Origin: Deroplatys truncata
Taxonomy: Eukaryota; Arthropoda; Insecta; Mantodea; Mantidae
Assembly: GCA_030765065.1 (NCBI GenBank)
Contig: CM060990.1
Coordinates: 494,502,190 to 494,566,189, forward strand
Direction of reading: 5' to 3'
DNA length: 64,000 nt
In this document: piece by piece, positions 42,050-53,345 of the stretch
Layout of the letters: every line of letters begins with the position of its first letter
How positions within the stretch are numbered: position 1 is the first letter of the stretch
Notes under the pieces: model-generated
The model's input: the letters and a program-made list of their open reading frames with translations, nothing else
What the model was told of the DNA's origin: nothing
Databases searched by the model: none
Position numbers and translations under genes: made by a program

Positions 42050-45000
42050 TCTGCTGTCCGCAGCGGGGAGCCTCTGGTGTGGCCTAACAACCCGCAAGCT
42101 CTTAAAGCTGGACCTTGTTTGGGTTCCGGATGCCTCGCAGGTGGTGGATAGCCGGGACCTGACTAGCGGCGTCGGTTGACTACTGACACGCTAAATCAGG
42201 CCTGTCTCTGAAAACAAATAAGGGACCGCAAACCAACCCCCCAACCCTAAGGTATTATGCGATCCGTGCCGATTGGGTGCATGGCACATTCGAATATGTG
42301 TCACTAACGGAGCCTCTGAGATACCCGACAACCTCTCAGGGTATATAGTCTTATCCAGGCATGCGGGGCTCTGTCTGGGAGGACCTGAGTTATCCCTAGA
42401 TAATCGTGGGACTGTGGCAGATACAAGTTCCATTAAACCAGAGGGCTCCTTATTAGAAGACCCTTGTCGTCCTCTGTAGTCTAGGGGTAACATGCTAGCC
42501 ACTAATTCACAAGGTCACGGATTCAAACCCGGTGGAAGGCGATGAATTTTTTCGGGCGTAAAAATCCTTTAGCGTGGCTACCTTCGCAAGGGAAGTAAGG
42601 CGGGTGGTCTCGTGTCGTAGATTTACGGCACGTAAAAGAACTTCAAGCCTGATAAAGAAGCCTCTGAGCAACATTTCCGGTCTTTCACACCCAATATAGA
42701 ATGGTACGCTAAGAGCCATAGTAGTTTAAGGGCGTCTATAAATAAAACGTAATTTAATTTTAGGGGACTCTGAGAGTATTAATACCAAAGTTGAGGTGGC
42801 TGGGCCCTCGAAAAAGGACTTTGCCACAGAGACCAAGGCAAAGGATACAGGAACTGCAACTCCCGGAGATGTGAAAAAGCATGCTGTGTACCTAAAACGG
42901 ATGCCCATTTAGGAACACCGGATTGACCATACCTACAAATGCTGAGGCTCCTGTAGGGTACCCAGCCCCGTAAGGCGCACAAAAGCAGGTGAGAACTGCG
43001 GCTTCCGAAGATGTGGAGATGCAGCCCTACCTCCTAGACTCCCCAAAAGAGGACCTGGGATCTTAGGAGAGCCGGACTCCTTGAGGAATGTTTAAGTGGG
43101 GCGGTGCAAACCAAGATGATTTCGTTCATTCATGCTAACCTGTAACACAGTATTACTGCCTCGTGAGTTCCTTCGAGTAACGTAGCGAGGTATGAAACTG
43201 ATGTCGCCATGATGCAAGAACCCTGGCTTCGACAGGGCCGTATCATGAGACTAAATATAAAAAGTTTTACTATCCTCAGCACATAGTCTTAATTAAAACC
43301 TAGAGCATGTGGCATTATGAGACTCAGTAATACCTGAGCCCGCTGGGATTTCTTACTAAAGACCTGGAACAGTCCTAGCGAGGTATAAGGAGGGCGAAAT
43401 TCCTCGTCAGGTGGTAGTCTGCTCGGTCTATTTCCGCCATGACTCCGAGGAACCACCACCTCCTCAGGAGTTCAAAGACTTTGTGATCTATTACAAGGAT
43501 AGGAACCTCAACATGCTGATTGGCTGTGATTCCAACGCCCACCATAGCGTTCGGGGTAGCATGGATATTAACGGTAGAGGGCAGAAGCTACTCGAATACC
43601 TGAGTTCTAATGATCTCGAGATTGCGAATCATGGGATGTTCCGACCTTTGTTAATTATCAAAAGGAGGAGGTCTTAGACTTGTCACTAGTGTCCTTTGTG
43701 ATACTAGAGGAGATTAAAGACTGGAGGGTTTGTTGGGAACCTTCCATGTCCAGCCACAGGCATAGACGCTTTGCTCTTGAGGGAAACTGAAAGGATTGCC
43801 AATACAGGAACCCAAGGAAGACCAATTGGGACTCTTTTAGAAAGGACCTGGAAAGTGGGCTGAGGAATGGACCCCAGATAAAGCTAAGAAATACAAAGGA
43901 CCTGGAGGGGTATGTGGGGAGTTTTAGGAACACTCTGGTGTCTTCTTATGAAAAGCTGCCCCCTTATACACGAGATTTGGGCTAAAGATAAACTGAGGTG
44001 GAATTCTTTCTTAAGGTCCATCAGGAAAAAGACACGAAGGCTATACAATGCGTATGGAGCCAATAAGTGTCAGGCAGCTTGGAAATCCTACAAGGAGTCC
44101 CAAAGAATTTATAAAAAAGAAATCAGGAAGGCCTACGAGGAAACTTTGGCGGCTCTTCTGTGATAATGTACAGAAGCAGTCGAGCGCTGCTCGCCTGCAG
44201 AAATTGCTGATCTCTGGAGCTAGGGCCAGGCTGGCCTAAATAGAGGACCTCTCCGGTGTTTTGACACTTTGAGGCTGTTGCTTGAGATCCACTTCCCAGA
44301 GGCTTGCATTATAAATCAACAAGCAAACTCGGGTAGGGCACGTCGGCGTTGGCAGGTAGGCTGGGCAGTGATCACTGAGATTGTTACTTTTAAAAAACTT
44401 AAATCGGCCATTTACACTTTTGAGCCCTATAAGAGCGCAGCTCGCAAGTGTGGATAGGGTCTTGCCGGCTCTCCTTCAAGAGGGCTGGGAGATTGTTTCA
44501 TCCCATTTGGTGATAATAACCAGTCTTGTCTGGCTATGAGGCACGTTTTTCGCCTCTGGAGAAAGGTCAAAATAGTGTTTATAGCTAAGTCGGGTAGACA
44601 ATCCTACTACAGGCTTATGGATTTTCGTCCTATCAGTCTAACATCCTTTATGTTAAAGGCTCTGGAAAAACTCGTAGATAGATTTTTGAGGCATGGGGTA
44701 CTGGTGGACAGATTCATACACCCTCATCAGCATACCTATTGGCGGGTAAATCCACGGATACGCGCTCCATCAGCTTGTGGTGAGGCTGGAGAGGGCGCTG
44801 GACTGTGGAGAACTCGCCATGGCAGTTTTTTTGAATGTGCCTTTAATAATATGATTTTAAGCACCATTAAGAAATGTCTGGAGAACAAGGGCATAATTCT
44901 GGTTGTAACTGACTGGATCATGACCTCCTTGGAAGGCCGGCAGGCTGTGGGACCCCGGGGAATGTGTCCGTGAAGGTAACAGTGCCGCGAAGCTGCCCAC

Positions 45001-46720
45001 AAGGGGGAGTATTGTCACTTACCCTGTGATGTCTGGTGGTAGAGGTACTGTTGGATAGACTAAACAGGGGAAGAATTCATGTTCCAGGCTATGCTGATGA
45101 CATTGCCCTGTAGCAAGTGAAAAATTCCCGAGCACTGTTTCGGAGCTCATGCAGGACTCCCAACATGCTCTAGAGGAATGATGCAGAGAAACGGACTTGT
45201 CTGTTAACCCGCACAAGACTGAAATAATGATCTTCACATTGAGGAAGCTGCACAGGCTTGGTAGAGACCACCTGTTTGGGAAGAAGTTGTAGCTTTCAGG
45301 AGCGGTCATGTTTCTAGGAGTTTTCTGGATGCTGGGATGAGCTGGAAAAAGCATGTAGATTACAAAGTTAAGAAGGCGTATAATGGTTTGTGGGCCTGTC
45401 GAAGACCCATAGGACTCAGGTGGGGCCTGAGACCCAAGGTGGTCAAATGGCTATAGACCGTCAATAACTTATTCGGCGGGTGGCCGGCCTCTCAGATGAT
45501 TTTAGTGGCTGCCGGGCTGGATTCGCTGCAAATATTGGTATGTATGATGATAACAGGGGCGGTGCGGACGACTACTCAGTGTGCCTTAGATATTTTTATG
45601 GACCATCTTCCTTTGCACTTTTTTGTGAAGGAGGTAGCCAGATGAGTGCGCACCACCTCTGGACTGTAAGGATGTGCTGTTTCAAGCTACTCCACAAATG
45701 GCACCCACTGATCCTTTCTCGATTACAGGAGAAATGTCATATAACTCAAATGTTCGGTATTTTGATGGGGACTAGGTATAAACGAAGTTCATTCTATAGT
45801 GTGGTAATATCTTCCACGAAGGAGTGGAACCCAGAGACCGGGTCTCTCTCAAATGCAGGGGGAAGAACATGGTTTACGGACTCTTAGGGACAGGACAGGG
45901 GGCTGGGGCCTATGGCTCTAGAACCAGGCTTGTCATTCCCTTTGGGCGATTAGCCACGGTTTTCCAGGCTGAGGTCTATGCGATCTTAACCTGTGCTATG
46001 CACACTTACACTATGTCATGCGGACGAGGGTATATGTATATCTGCCTGGATAGTATGGTAGTTTTGCAAGCTCTTAGGGCGGTTAAAACCATATCCCGAC
46101 TGGTGCGTAAATGCTAGGGGACTATCTAACAGCTGTCCGGTTACTCTTCTTTGGGTACCGGGGCATACTGGTATTAGGTGTAATGAGATGGCAGACTGTT
46201 GCGAAAAGGGGATCGGAGCTCGATTTTATTGGGCCCGAATCCATTTGCGGAATGTCTCCTAGTAATGTCAAATATGAGTTAACCCAGCTTACAGCGAGGG
46301 CTCATCTTGAGATCTTGAGTAAGTAAGACTAACTCTTATCTTGACTTGATCAATATCGGGGCCTGACCAGAAAGTAAGTGAGTTTCTCCTGAGGTTGATT
46401 AGAGTTATGCTCAGAGAGATTGTGGGCTATCCTACGCACCACAACACTCTGCACAGACATCTATGCATAATGGGTCTTACACTTTGAGACCTCACAGCAT
46501 AGGTATACAATGCGAATGCGAAGGCTTCTCTGTGCATATGTATGTATCCTTAGGGCCCTTCTTTTTGAAACCTGAGGAGATAAGAAGGGCAGATGCCAAG
46601 GATATGGTCCGCTTCATACGGACCATTGCACTATAGTAATGCCAAAATATGAGGCACAATGGACTTTTGAGCCTGCGTGCATGGCCTCTTTAAGAGACCA
46701 CTAAGTTGTAATCATTATCA
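42050..46720 (+). mobile_element. LINE D: near full-length, decayed RNase H-type LINE
   Basis: A 5' region near 42055-42460 is followed by a SINE insertion (42462-42765). ORF1-like remains run from about 42766. An endonuclease segment at 43405-43640 reads VVVCSVYFRHDSEEPPP and LNMLIGCDSNAHHSVRGS. The pre-RT block is LRLLLEIHFPEA near 44265. The RT block is KIVFIAKSGRQSYYRLMDF then RPISLTSFMLKALEKLVDRF, near 44565-44690. RNase H parts lie at about 45890-46230: QAEVYAILTCAMHTY, CLDSMVVLQALRAV and a PGHTGIRCNEMAD-like block. A conserved C-terminal block is near 46440-46480 and an ATC-rich tail near 46705-46715. Many stops and shifts. Related to LINE B. Confidence 0.78.
42462..42765 (+). mobile_element. 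tRNA-derived SINE (full copy) inside LINE D
   Basis: The head GTCGTCCTCTGTAGTCTAGG contains an A-box-like segment, and a B box, GGATTCAAACCC, lies at 42517-42528. The body includes GGGCGTAAAAATCC, GGGAAGTAAGGCGGGTGG, CGTAGATTTACGGCACG and CATTTCCGGTCTTTCACACC, and it ends AT-rich near 42765. The same sequence family occurs at 48962-49190 and inverted at 49240-49445. Confidence 0.75.
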
Positions 46721-47147
46721 TCATAAATTTGCAGCTGAAAATGTACAGTAACAGTTTATCGCTACATACTTAATATTTTGAATGAAGTGTACCTATGCCT
46801 TGAACAACAAGGTTTATGGAAAACTAAATTTGAAGATTAGTGGGTAACGATACTATACACATGCGACCATATTTAAAAGACTATTTTGAATACCTAAAAT
46901 ATATTTTAACAAGCATAATTTTGAAGGAGAAATCTTTAATCATTGTATAACTTTAATAACAAAAAATTTACATTTTTCTGCACAACATAGATAATATTAT
47001 TTTCTAAAACTAAAATCAAACTATTTCTACAAAAGTGTTTGAATTTTCTTAATGGAAAGGTGTTACTGGACTGAGTACATTGACTTTCATGCCTTTCAGC
47101 AGATGTCTAAAACAATGCGAACTAAATCAGCCACTAAGAGTACATAC
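46721..47147. other. Intronic-type AT-rich DNA downstream of the host exon
   Basis: No gene or repeat recognised; it would be the start of the intron if the exon at 47148-47378 is real. Confidence 0.4.
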
Positions 47148-47378
47148 CTAGTTTGACTCCTTGTGAAACAGACTGGTTGTTGATCATTTCTGCTGCCCAC
47201 CTTGCAGCCAAATAATGTTGAACTGAAGCAGGATTCAGAGATCCGCACTGTGCATCTCTTCTGGTACCAGGAACATGCATGTCAATTAATAAGCCTGTGA
47301 AAACCATCCAGCACATTAAGCTCCTTCTCTCGTCCAGAATAGTAAGCGAAGAACATTTGTTGTTCTTAATGAAGCTAT
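47148..47378 (-). CDS. Host exon: class C GPCR-like N-terminal ligand-binding region (partial gene)
   Basis: On the minus strand, ATG 47316 begins a signal-peptide-like MCWMVFTGLLIDMHVPG. RRDAQCGSLNPASVQHYL and AARWAAEMINNQSVSQGVKLG follow. A Cys-Gly, then a helix with HYLAARWA-EMINN, then GVKLG matches the first lobe of the ANF-receptor/metabotropic glutamate receptor ligand-binding domain. The frame stops being receptor-like exactly at a strong donor, G|GTATGT, after base 47148 (phase 1). A possible acceptor with a pyrimidine tract and CTAG lies at 47379-47382, so the exon may carry some 5' UTR. The next exons would be at lower coordinates or outside the window. The family level is moderately sure; the exact receptor is not. 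Confidence 0.6.
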
Positions 47379-48961
47379 CTAGGGTACACAGAGCAAAAAG
47401 TGAGAAACTTCGCATTTTGTTTTCATAGTTAATTTTAAGTGGGAAAATTTCCAAAACCATCATATAAGATTTTTAGTTCTTGAAAGACTGACTTGGCAGT
47501 TTTACTGTTTCTGATATTATTTTGACTTCAAAATATTTCCTATAAGTTAATTTTATACCAACTCCTGATTCTCTCGGAAACTCCAAAATATAAAGGGACA
47601 CGAATCTGTTAAATGGTTTTAAGCCAGGTTATGCAAATATCAATATACCAGCTAACTATTTTGATATATTAGTTTAAAAATGAAAACAGTAGATCAAACA
47701 ATTTAGGAAGAGTTTTCAACAGGGTGATATACAGCATTTAAAAGGGAATCCAGCTCATCACACTGAAAACAGCGTGTTTAGTATAAAATGAAAATAATGT
47801 TTTTGTTGTTTTAAGAGAAAAAGCATATCCTTAGTAATATTTAATGTAATTTGGTGATAGTTATTAAGATAATCTTTTTATGGTGGAAATCCACATTCTT
47901 GTCATGGGAGTTTGATTCTACGCATAGAAACAAACAACCTTTGTCTGAAAACTTTTAATGAAATCTTCATAAGAAATAACAAAGCTTTAAAATATGGTTA
48001 CATGGTAATACTTAGAAATGTTTAAGTTTTATCCTGCTACATATTTTATGCTGTCCATTTTTCATGTTCGCATGTTGGACAAGCATTATTTTGTTTTTAC
48101 TACCTGAACGACTCATTTCAGAGTTAGTCTTATGAATTTTGGTGTTAATTAGGCAAGTCTACTTAGTTGAGTGCCGCGCATACAAAGCGAAACTTTCGAG
48201 AACAAGACCCTACTAGAACATGCCGAAACAAATATTCCGGAACAAGTAAGCGGCACATAAAGGGGCTTTCATTCCACACTCGCTATTGTTCTGTTATTTT
48301 AGCACTGGTCATTGTTCCGACGGCCCGTCGCAGGCCCCACTCAGTTATCGGACCGAGAGGCGCTTACCGGGCCGCAGGCAACCTCACTCGCGCGCAAGTT
48401 CACATTATATTATTATCTAATAATGCTCCCTATAAAATTAAGAACATGTTCAATTTTTTCCTGCTCAAATAGATTCTCTTCAGATAAGTGGTTGGGAATT
48501 AAAGAATAAAACACAAAGAAGCAAAACCCAAATTAAAAAGGATAAAATTCTCAATCACTATTTATTTCCTAGCATCAAATTAATCCACTAATATGCTTTG
48601 TTTCAAAATATTATATCTTTCATATCTTATGGAACTTTGTACTAATCAGCATAAAAAGTGTTCAGAGCAGTATCTTCCAAAAAGCCATTACGGTGCCATT
48701 GCAGCCTGGGATACACTCTTTAAGACAGCCTAGTATATCACGTTTATTTTGCTATAAAGGTAACTACAGTGGGGAATACTTACACTTCTTTTTTCATTGA
48801 TAAGTTATATTTCCCAAATTACTATGTTAACATGCATTATATGAGTGCTAATGCATGCAGTATATGTATATTATTTTACTATATTTTATATGTTACGAGG
48901 TTCCTGGCTTATGCCTTGCCGATACGGCGTTTGTGTGCACTTGTCATGCTACCACTGGAAA
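47379..48961. other. Upstream region of the host exon
   Basis: Mostly AT-rich. A GC-richer patch at 48165-48400 could be an upstream exon, promoter or old repeat; no decisive signal was seen. Confidence 0.35.
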
Positions 48962-49190
48962 AATGATTGGTCGTCCTCCGTGTTGTAGTGATTCCATGCT
49001 AGTCTCTAGTTCCCGAGGTCGCGGGTTCAAACCCGGCGGAGGGCGATGGATGGCTTCCTTCCGAAGGGAAGTAAAGCCGGTGGTCCAGAAACATTTCCGG
49101 TCTTTCAGCCCCAATATAGAATGGGACGCTAAGAAACACATTAGTTAAAGAGCGTCCATAAATAAAACTCAATTTTGAAAAACGATTGTT
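48962..49190 (+). mobile_element. tRNA-derived SINE (internally shortened copy)
   Basis: Head with GGTCGTCCTCCGTGTTGTAG and B box GGGTTCAAACCC at 49023-49034. The body lacks the CGTAGATTTACGG segment present in the 42.5-kb copy but keeps CATTTCCGGTCTTTCAGCCC and GGGACGCTAAG. It ends AT-rich at about 49190. Confidence 0.75.
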
Positions 49191-49239
49191 GACCAAAACG
49201 AAGGATTTCAGCATGAGAGTTACTGAGAAATTTGCAGAA

Positions 49240-49445
49240 AACATTAAATTATCAGGCTTGAGGTTCTTTTACATGCCGCAAAATCTACGACACGGGACCT
49301 CCGGCTTTACTTCCCTTCCGAAGGATGCCATGCTAAGAAATTTTACGCCCGAAAAATCCATCGCCCTCCGCAGGGTTTGAACCCGCGACCTCGGGAACTA
49401 GAGGCTAGGATGGTAACCACTACAGCACGGAGGATGACGAGAAAT
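49240..49445 (-). mobile_element. tRNA-derived SINE, inverted copy
   Basis: On the minus strand the head starts near 49440 (GTCATCCTCCGTGCTGTAGT) with B box GGGTTTGAACCC's complement at 49372-49383. The body contains GGGCGTAAAATTTC and CGTAGATTTTGCGGC and ends near 49245. It faces the plus-strand copy tail to tail across about 50 bp. Confidence 0.75.
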
Positions 49446-49509
49446 TTGTAGGGATAAGCATTGGGTGACTGGGAGAAAATTGATGGAAGCCTAAAAAGAG
49501 TGCAGAAAA

Positions 49510-50270
49510 ATATTCTTGTTGAGCTGTTTTGCGATGCTGCCTATTCCATCATAAAATTTAGCTGACGGGGTAACAGTGAATGTAATTCGCATCAGGGTTC
49601 TTTAGCCCTAGCTTGAAAGCCATAAATCGATCCATTCATAACAGACGCAACATCATATCCTGAGCTGTAATTTTGTTGCGATTTTTTCCGAAAAATAAAA
49701 TTAACTCATTCAAAATGCATTTAGAAATTTCATCTGCATATTGACCATAGGATGATTAAATTCCTAAACCATTTCGTGTACACTGCCATTTAATTCGTAT
49801 CTGAACACAATGGCAAGCTGCTGTTGGTGTGATACGTCGGTTGACTCCTCAGCCGTAACTAGTGTATATTTGTTCTGAGGTGTCCCTTCTTTAATATCGT
49901 GACACACTTCAAGCACTGGATTAACTTTGATATGTACTTTGATGCTTTACTCTTTTCCATATCTTTCCCCACACCACAGTCTATACTACTAATTAAGTCT
50001 ACTAAATCAAGGAATACTCCTGGATTTTCTGAATCATCTGTTTCATCATGCCCTCTGGCTAGTTCAAATGCTGTGCAAAACTTTATGCAATCAGTTACTT
50101 TCGACAAAATGTAACGGTTTAATTCCACTTGTTCCTTATGCTTATCTAAACAGTCATGATAGGCTCGAATGAGCTGCATAGCGATATCCACACTGGCCAG
50201 AGCACTAAAATCTAACCAATTATTAATGAGCCTTTGATTTTCAGAATGTTTTTAATATAGTCCTTGAAGT
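49510..50270 (-). pseudogene. hAT-type (DUF4371/ZMYM1-like) transposase remnant
   Basis: A 110-codon piece (50191-49859) has NRYILSKVTDCIKFCTAFEL followed by ARGHDETDDSENPGVFLDLV, a signature of DUF4371 proteins derived from hAT transposases. Downstream in shifting frames come TAEESTDVSHQQQLAIVFRY (catalytic Asp region) near 49800-49850, and YGFQARAKEP-DANYIHCYP near 49570-49625. The C-terminal dimerisation domain was not seen. Frame breaks and stops show it is dead. No terminal repeats recognised. Confidence 0.75.
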
Positions 50271-51099
50271 CCCAAGATCTTTTACACCTGTTTTGCACCA
50301 CATATCTTGATTTCCAAAAAGTAGAAACGTAATTCAAAACAAAGCATTTCTTACGTTGCAGGCACAAATCCAAGAATGCTATTTTAATAATAAGGTATAT
50401 AAAGATCTTTTGTATGTTTGGTCTGTGTTTTCTTTGTTGTTTGACTAATATTTAGATCTGCAGTTGGTCGACCTATATTTAAAATGTCATTTATATTCCA
50501 GAGTTCTTATGGGAAAAAGGATGTTTCAGAAGTGGATCCACAGAATTCGTATTAGCCCTGTCACTATCAGCAATTGCACTTCACAGTCCACTACTGTAGT
50601 GTAAATGTTAATTCTTACACAGCCTATGTTAAAATATTTTAAGCGGATTATTTACTGCACTTACCACTTTATCTGACATACACTCGACAGATTGACATAA
50701 GAACCTTCTTTGCACGGAAAATATTCGCAAAACGAACCCAGTATACACGAAACTTGCCAACCAGCGAGCAACTGCATAGACCATACGCTTGGGAAGACAG
50801 TCTAAGCACTTCAAGCAGGGCAAGAGGAAAAGAGAACGCGCTGATTGGGGGCTCTGACATATATTTGTATTTCGACCGGCCAGCTTATCATTGTTTACGT
50901 CATTGTACGCTGCTACAGCAACACCCACTTTGTTTTCAACAAAACCAAGTATGCTTTTCGTTTATACAAATAAACCAAAATGTTGAATAGTATCGGTTCT
51001 CAAATTTCACGGAATTCTACATGATGCTACAGCACAGTAGTCCGTAGTAAGAAACCGCCCCTGACTGGTTATAAGGTGGTGGTTCTTAGATAGTATAAC
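50271..51099. other. Spacer, nothing recognised
   Basis: No gene or known repeat; a slightly GC-richer patch lies at about 50700-50930. Confidence 0.5.
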
Positions 51100-53345
51100 T
51101 GGATGAGTTATTATTGTCCAAATCAAGAAGTAATCAAAATGCCGGTTTAATTTGGTGGATAGAAACAGTCTGCTCTTCGGGGTAACGCCAATTTGAAAAA
51201 TATTTTAGTCCGAGCGAAAACACGGTATCGTTCTTGGTAGACTGGCTGAAGTGATTTCCTCCTTGCATCTGTTCGGATGTATACATGGGATGCGGCCACC
51301 ATATCAGAATGAACGACGATGCTTGAAAGGGATTACACGAATGCATTTTACCTAGTTTCGAGCGTAATAAGTAGTGGTGGAATGTCTGTAGAAAGTACAG
51401 TGTTATGGAGGAAATCGGTTGTCATAGTGATCGATTCCCATACACTAGTTGCGCTGGAGTACAACTGTGCGCAAGCATAATTATTGAATGAAGATCCAGT
51501 AGGATAAGAAGTAGTTTAATAACTCATTCTGCGGTGGGATGTGTTCTGAAAGCAGATTTAAGAGAGCGATGCCATTTTCAATTGCAGTATTAGTGGCTGG
51601 AATGGTATGAAGTGGCACTGATGTGTTGTACATCGAACACTGAAATCAGCGGCAACCGAACCGCTTTCCCGTATCAGTGATGATATACCTGGGTACAGCA
51701 AACTAGACTGTACATCCCTGGAGAAGAGTAGACGCAACAATATCTGCAGTTAGACCACTGATGAGGGTTGCTTTTGCCCATTGATAAAAACGGTCAATAA
51801 TTGTAACAAGATATTTATATTCTTCAGATGATGGCAAAAGTCGTACGATATCCACGCTAATGTGACTTCTATGGCCGGAAAAGAACTACCAATAACGCTG
51901 AAGGTTATGCGCCGTATTTTGTAGCGTTGAAAGGGAACATAAGCTTTTGCCTATTTAGTAACACCAGTTGAGTGAAAGCCAACAAAATGTTTCCTGAATT
52001 AGTGCTATGGAACCTGCAATTCCTGGATGAGACATATTATGTAGTGAGTTCAAACGAGGTCTTCGGTTATGAATGATATGAAAGGTCATAATATATTGGT
52101 TGACGAATCTCACCATCTAAACCATCTTCAGGCATGATATTTTGAAAAGTAAACGAAGAAGCCTTCGAAGTTTGGATATGCTTCAGTTCTTCACATATGC
52201 TATGCGCTTTGGCTATGTCTATGACTGACACAACTGAAGGGTTTGACATTTCACAATTGTGTGAGCATGTATTATCAGTAACATTCATCTTTCCTGGTAA
52301 ATATCGAAGGTCGGTTGTAAACTGTTCAATGTAGTCCAACTGACGTATCTACTAAGGTGAAGCTTTATTGGATTTCTGCTTTCAAATGCGCATTTAAGAG
52401 GTTTGTAATCGGTATAGATTGAAAGCTGTCTTCCTTCCAACAGATGTTTAAAGTACTTCACTGCTTCATATGCTGCCAGGAGTTAACGGTCATACGTACT
52501 AAAACCCTATAGCTTTGTTGGGTTTTACTGAGCCTCCTTGAAAATTAACCTACAGACTGAGAAGTCTATACAGAGCACTAGCGGAAGGCAGCCGGAAGAG
52601 TGTGCTGGAAGTGCTGCATTAGCTAATTCATTCTTGAGTCGATAGAAAGCTTCTCTTACAGTAGTTGTCCATTCAACATTTCTTTTGCCTTCTTTCTTGG
52701 GTACCAGGCAAAGATCATAAAGAGCTTGTCAAGCTAACAGCAGACTTATATAGGCCTCGTCTATAAAAATTTACCATTCCTTTGTGGAAGTCCAGAGTCA
52801 CACTTGGAGAGTTTAATGCACAGGTCGTATTGATAGAGACGTTCAAATAGAAGACAGACCCTTAGACTTTAGTGCAAAAGAAGTGGTTCAAAAGAGAGGA
52901 AATTAATGGCGACCTTTGTAAAACCTAAAGGATATATCCTGAAAATACGGACCAACGTTTTTAAGACCAAATGGCATTAAGAGAAATTCAAGTAAACCAA
53001 TGGAGTTATTATCCTCACTTTTTGTATATCATCAGAGTGAATATGGATGTAATGAAATGCTCTGACAATATATTTCAGATAAGGTTTCTTGTACGTCGAG
53101 CTGAGAATTGAAATCTTGAACTCGTGGAATAGGATACTTGTGCGGAGTTGTTACGCGATTGAGTGTACAGTAATCGCCACAGGGTGACCAAGAACCATCC
53201 CTTTTGGATACTAAATGAAGTAGCAACAGTAGTAGCGCAGCCACTTTTCGAGGCTGTGCAAAGGTTGATCACCTGGAACTAAATTTTTTTGCTCGTGCCA
53301 GTTTGTCAAAATGTAATCGTCTATACTCGTCGTTAGGTCAAAAAA
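51100..53345 (-). mobile_element. Ty3/gypsy-type LTR retrotransposon fossil (pol remnant)
   Basis: In minus-strand order the parts are: RT near 53.3-53.0 kb (a VSKRDGSWSPCGDY and PHKYPIPRVQDF block), RNase H near 52.4-52.2 kb (LDYIEQFTTDLRYLPGK-like with the following Cys-His-type hinge), integrase core near 51.9-51.5 kb and an integrase C-terminal block (TVSIHQIKPAF-like) near 51.15 kb. This order is that of Ty3/gypsy pol. Neither gag nor flanking LTRs were recognised. The element is heavily broken, with many interruptions, and looks old. Confidence 0.72.

Noticed and set aside
48165-48400. GC-richer patch as an upstream exon of the receptor-like gene
   Set aside because: No splice-site pair or conserved coding sequence could be recognised.
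50629-50928. 99-codon minus-strand frame
   Set aside because: No motif, atypical composition, and no neighbouring gene structure.
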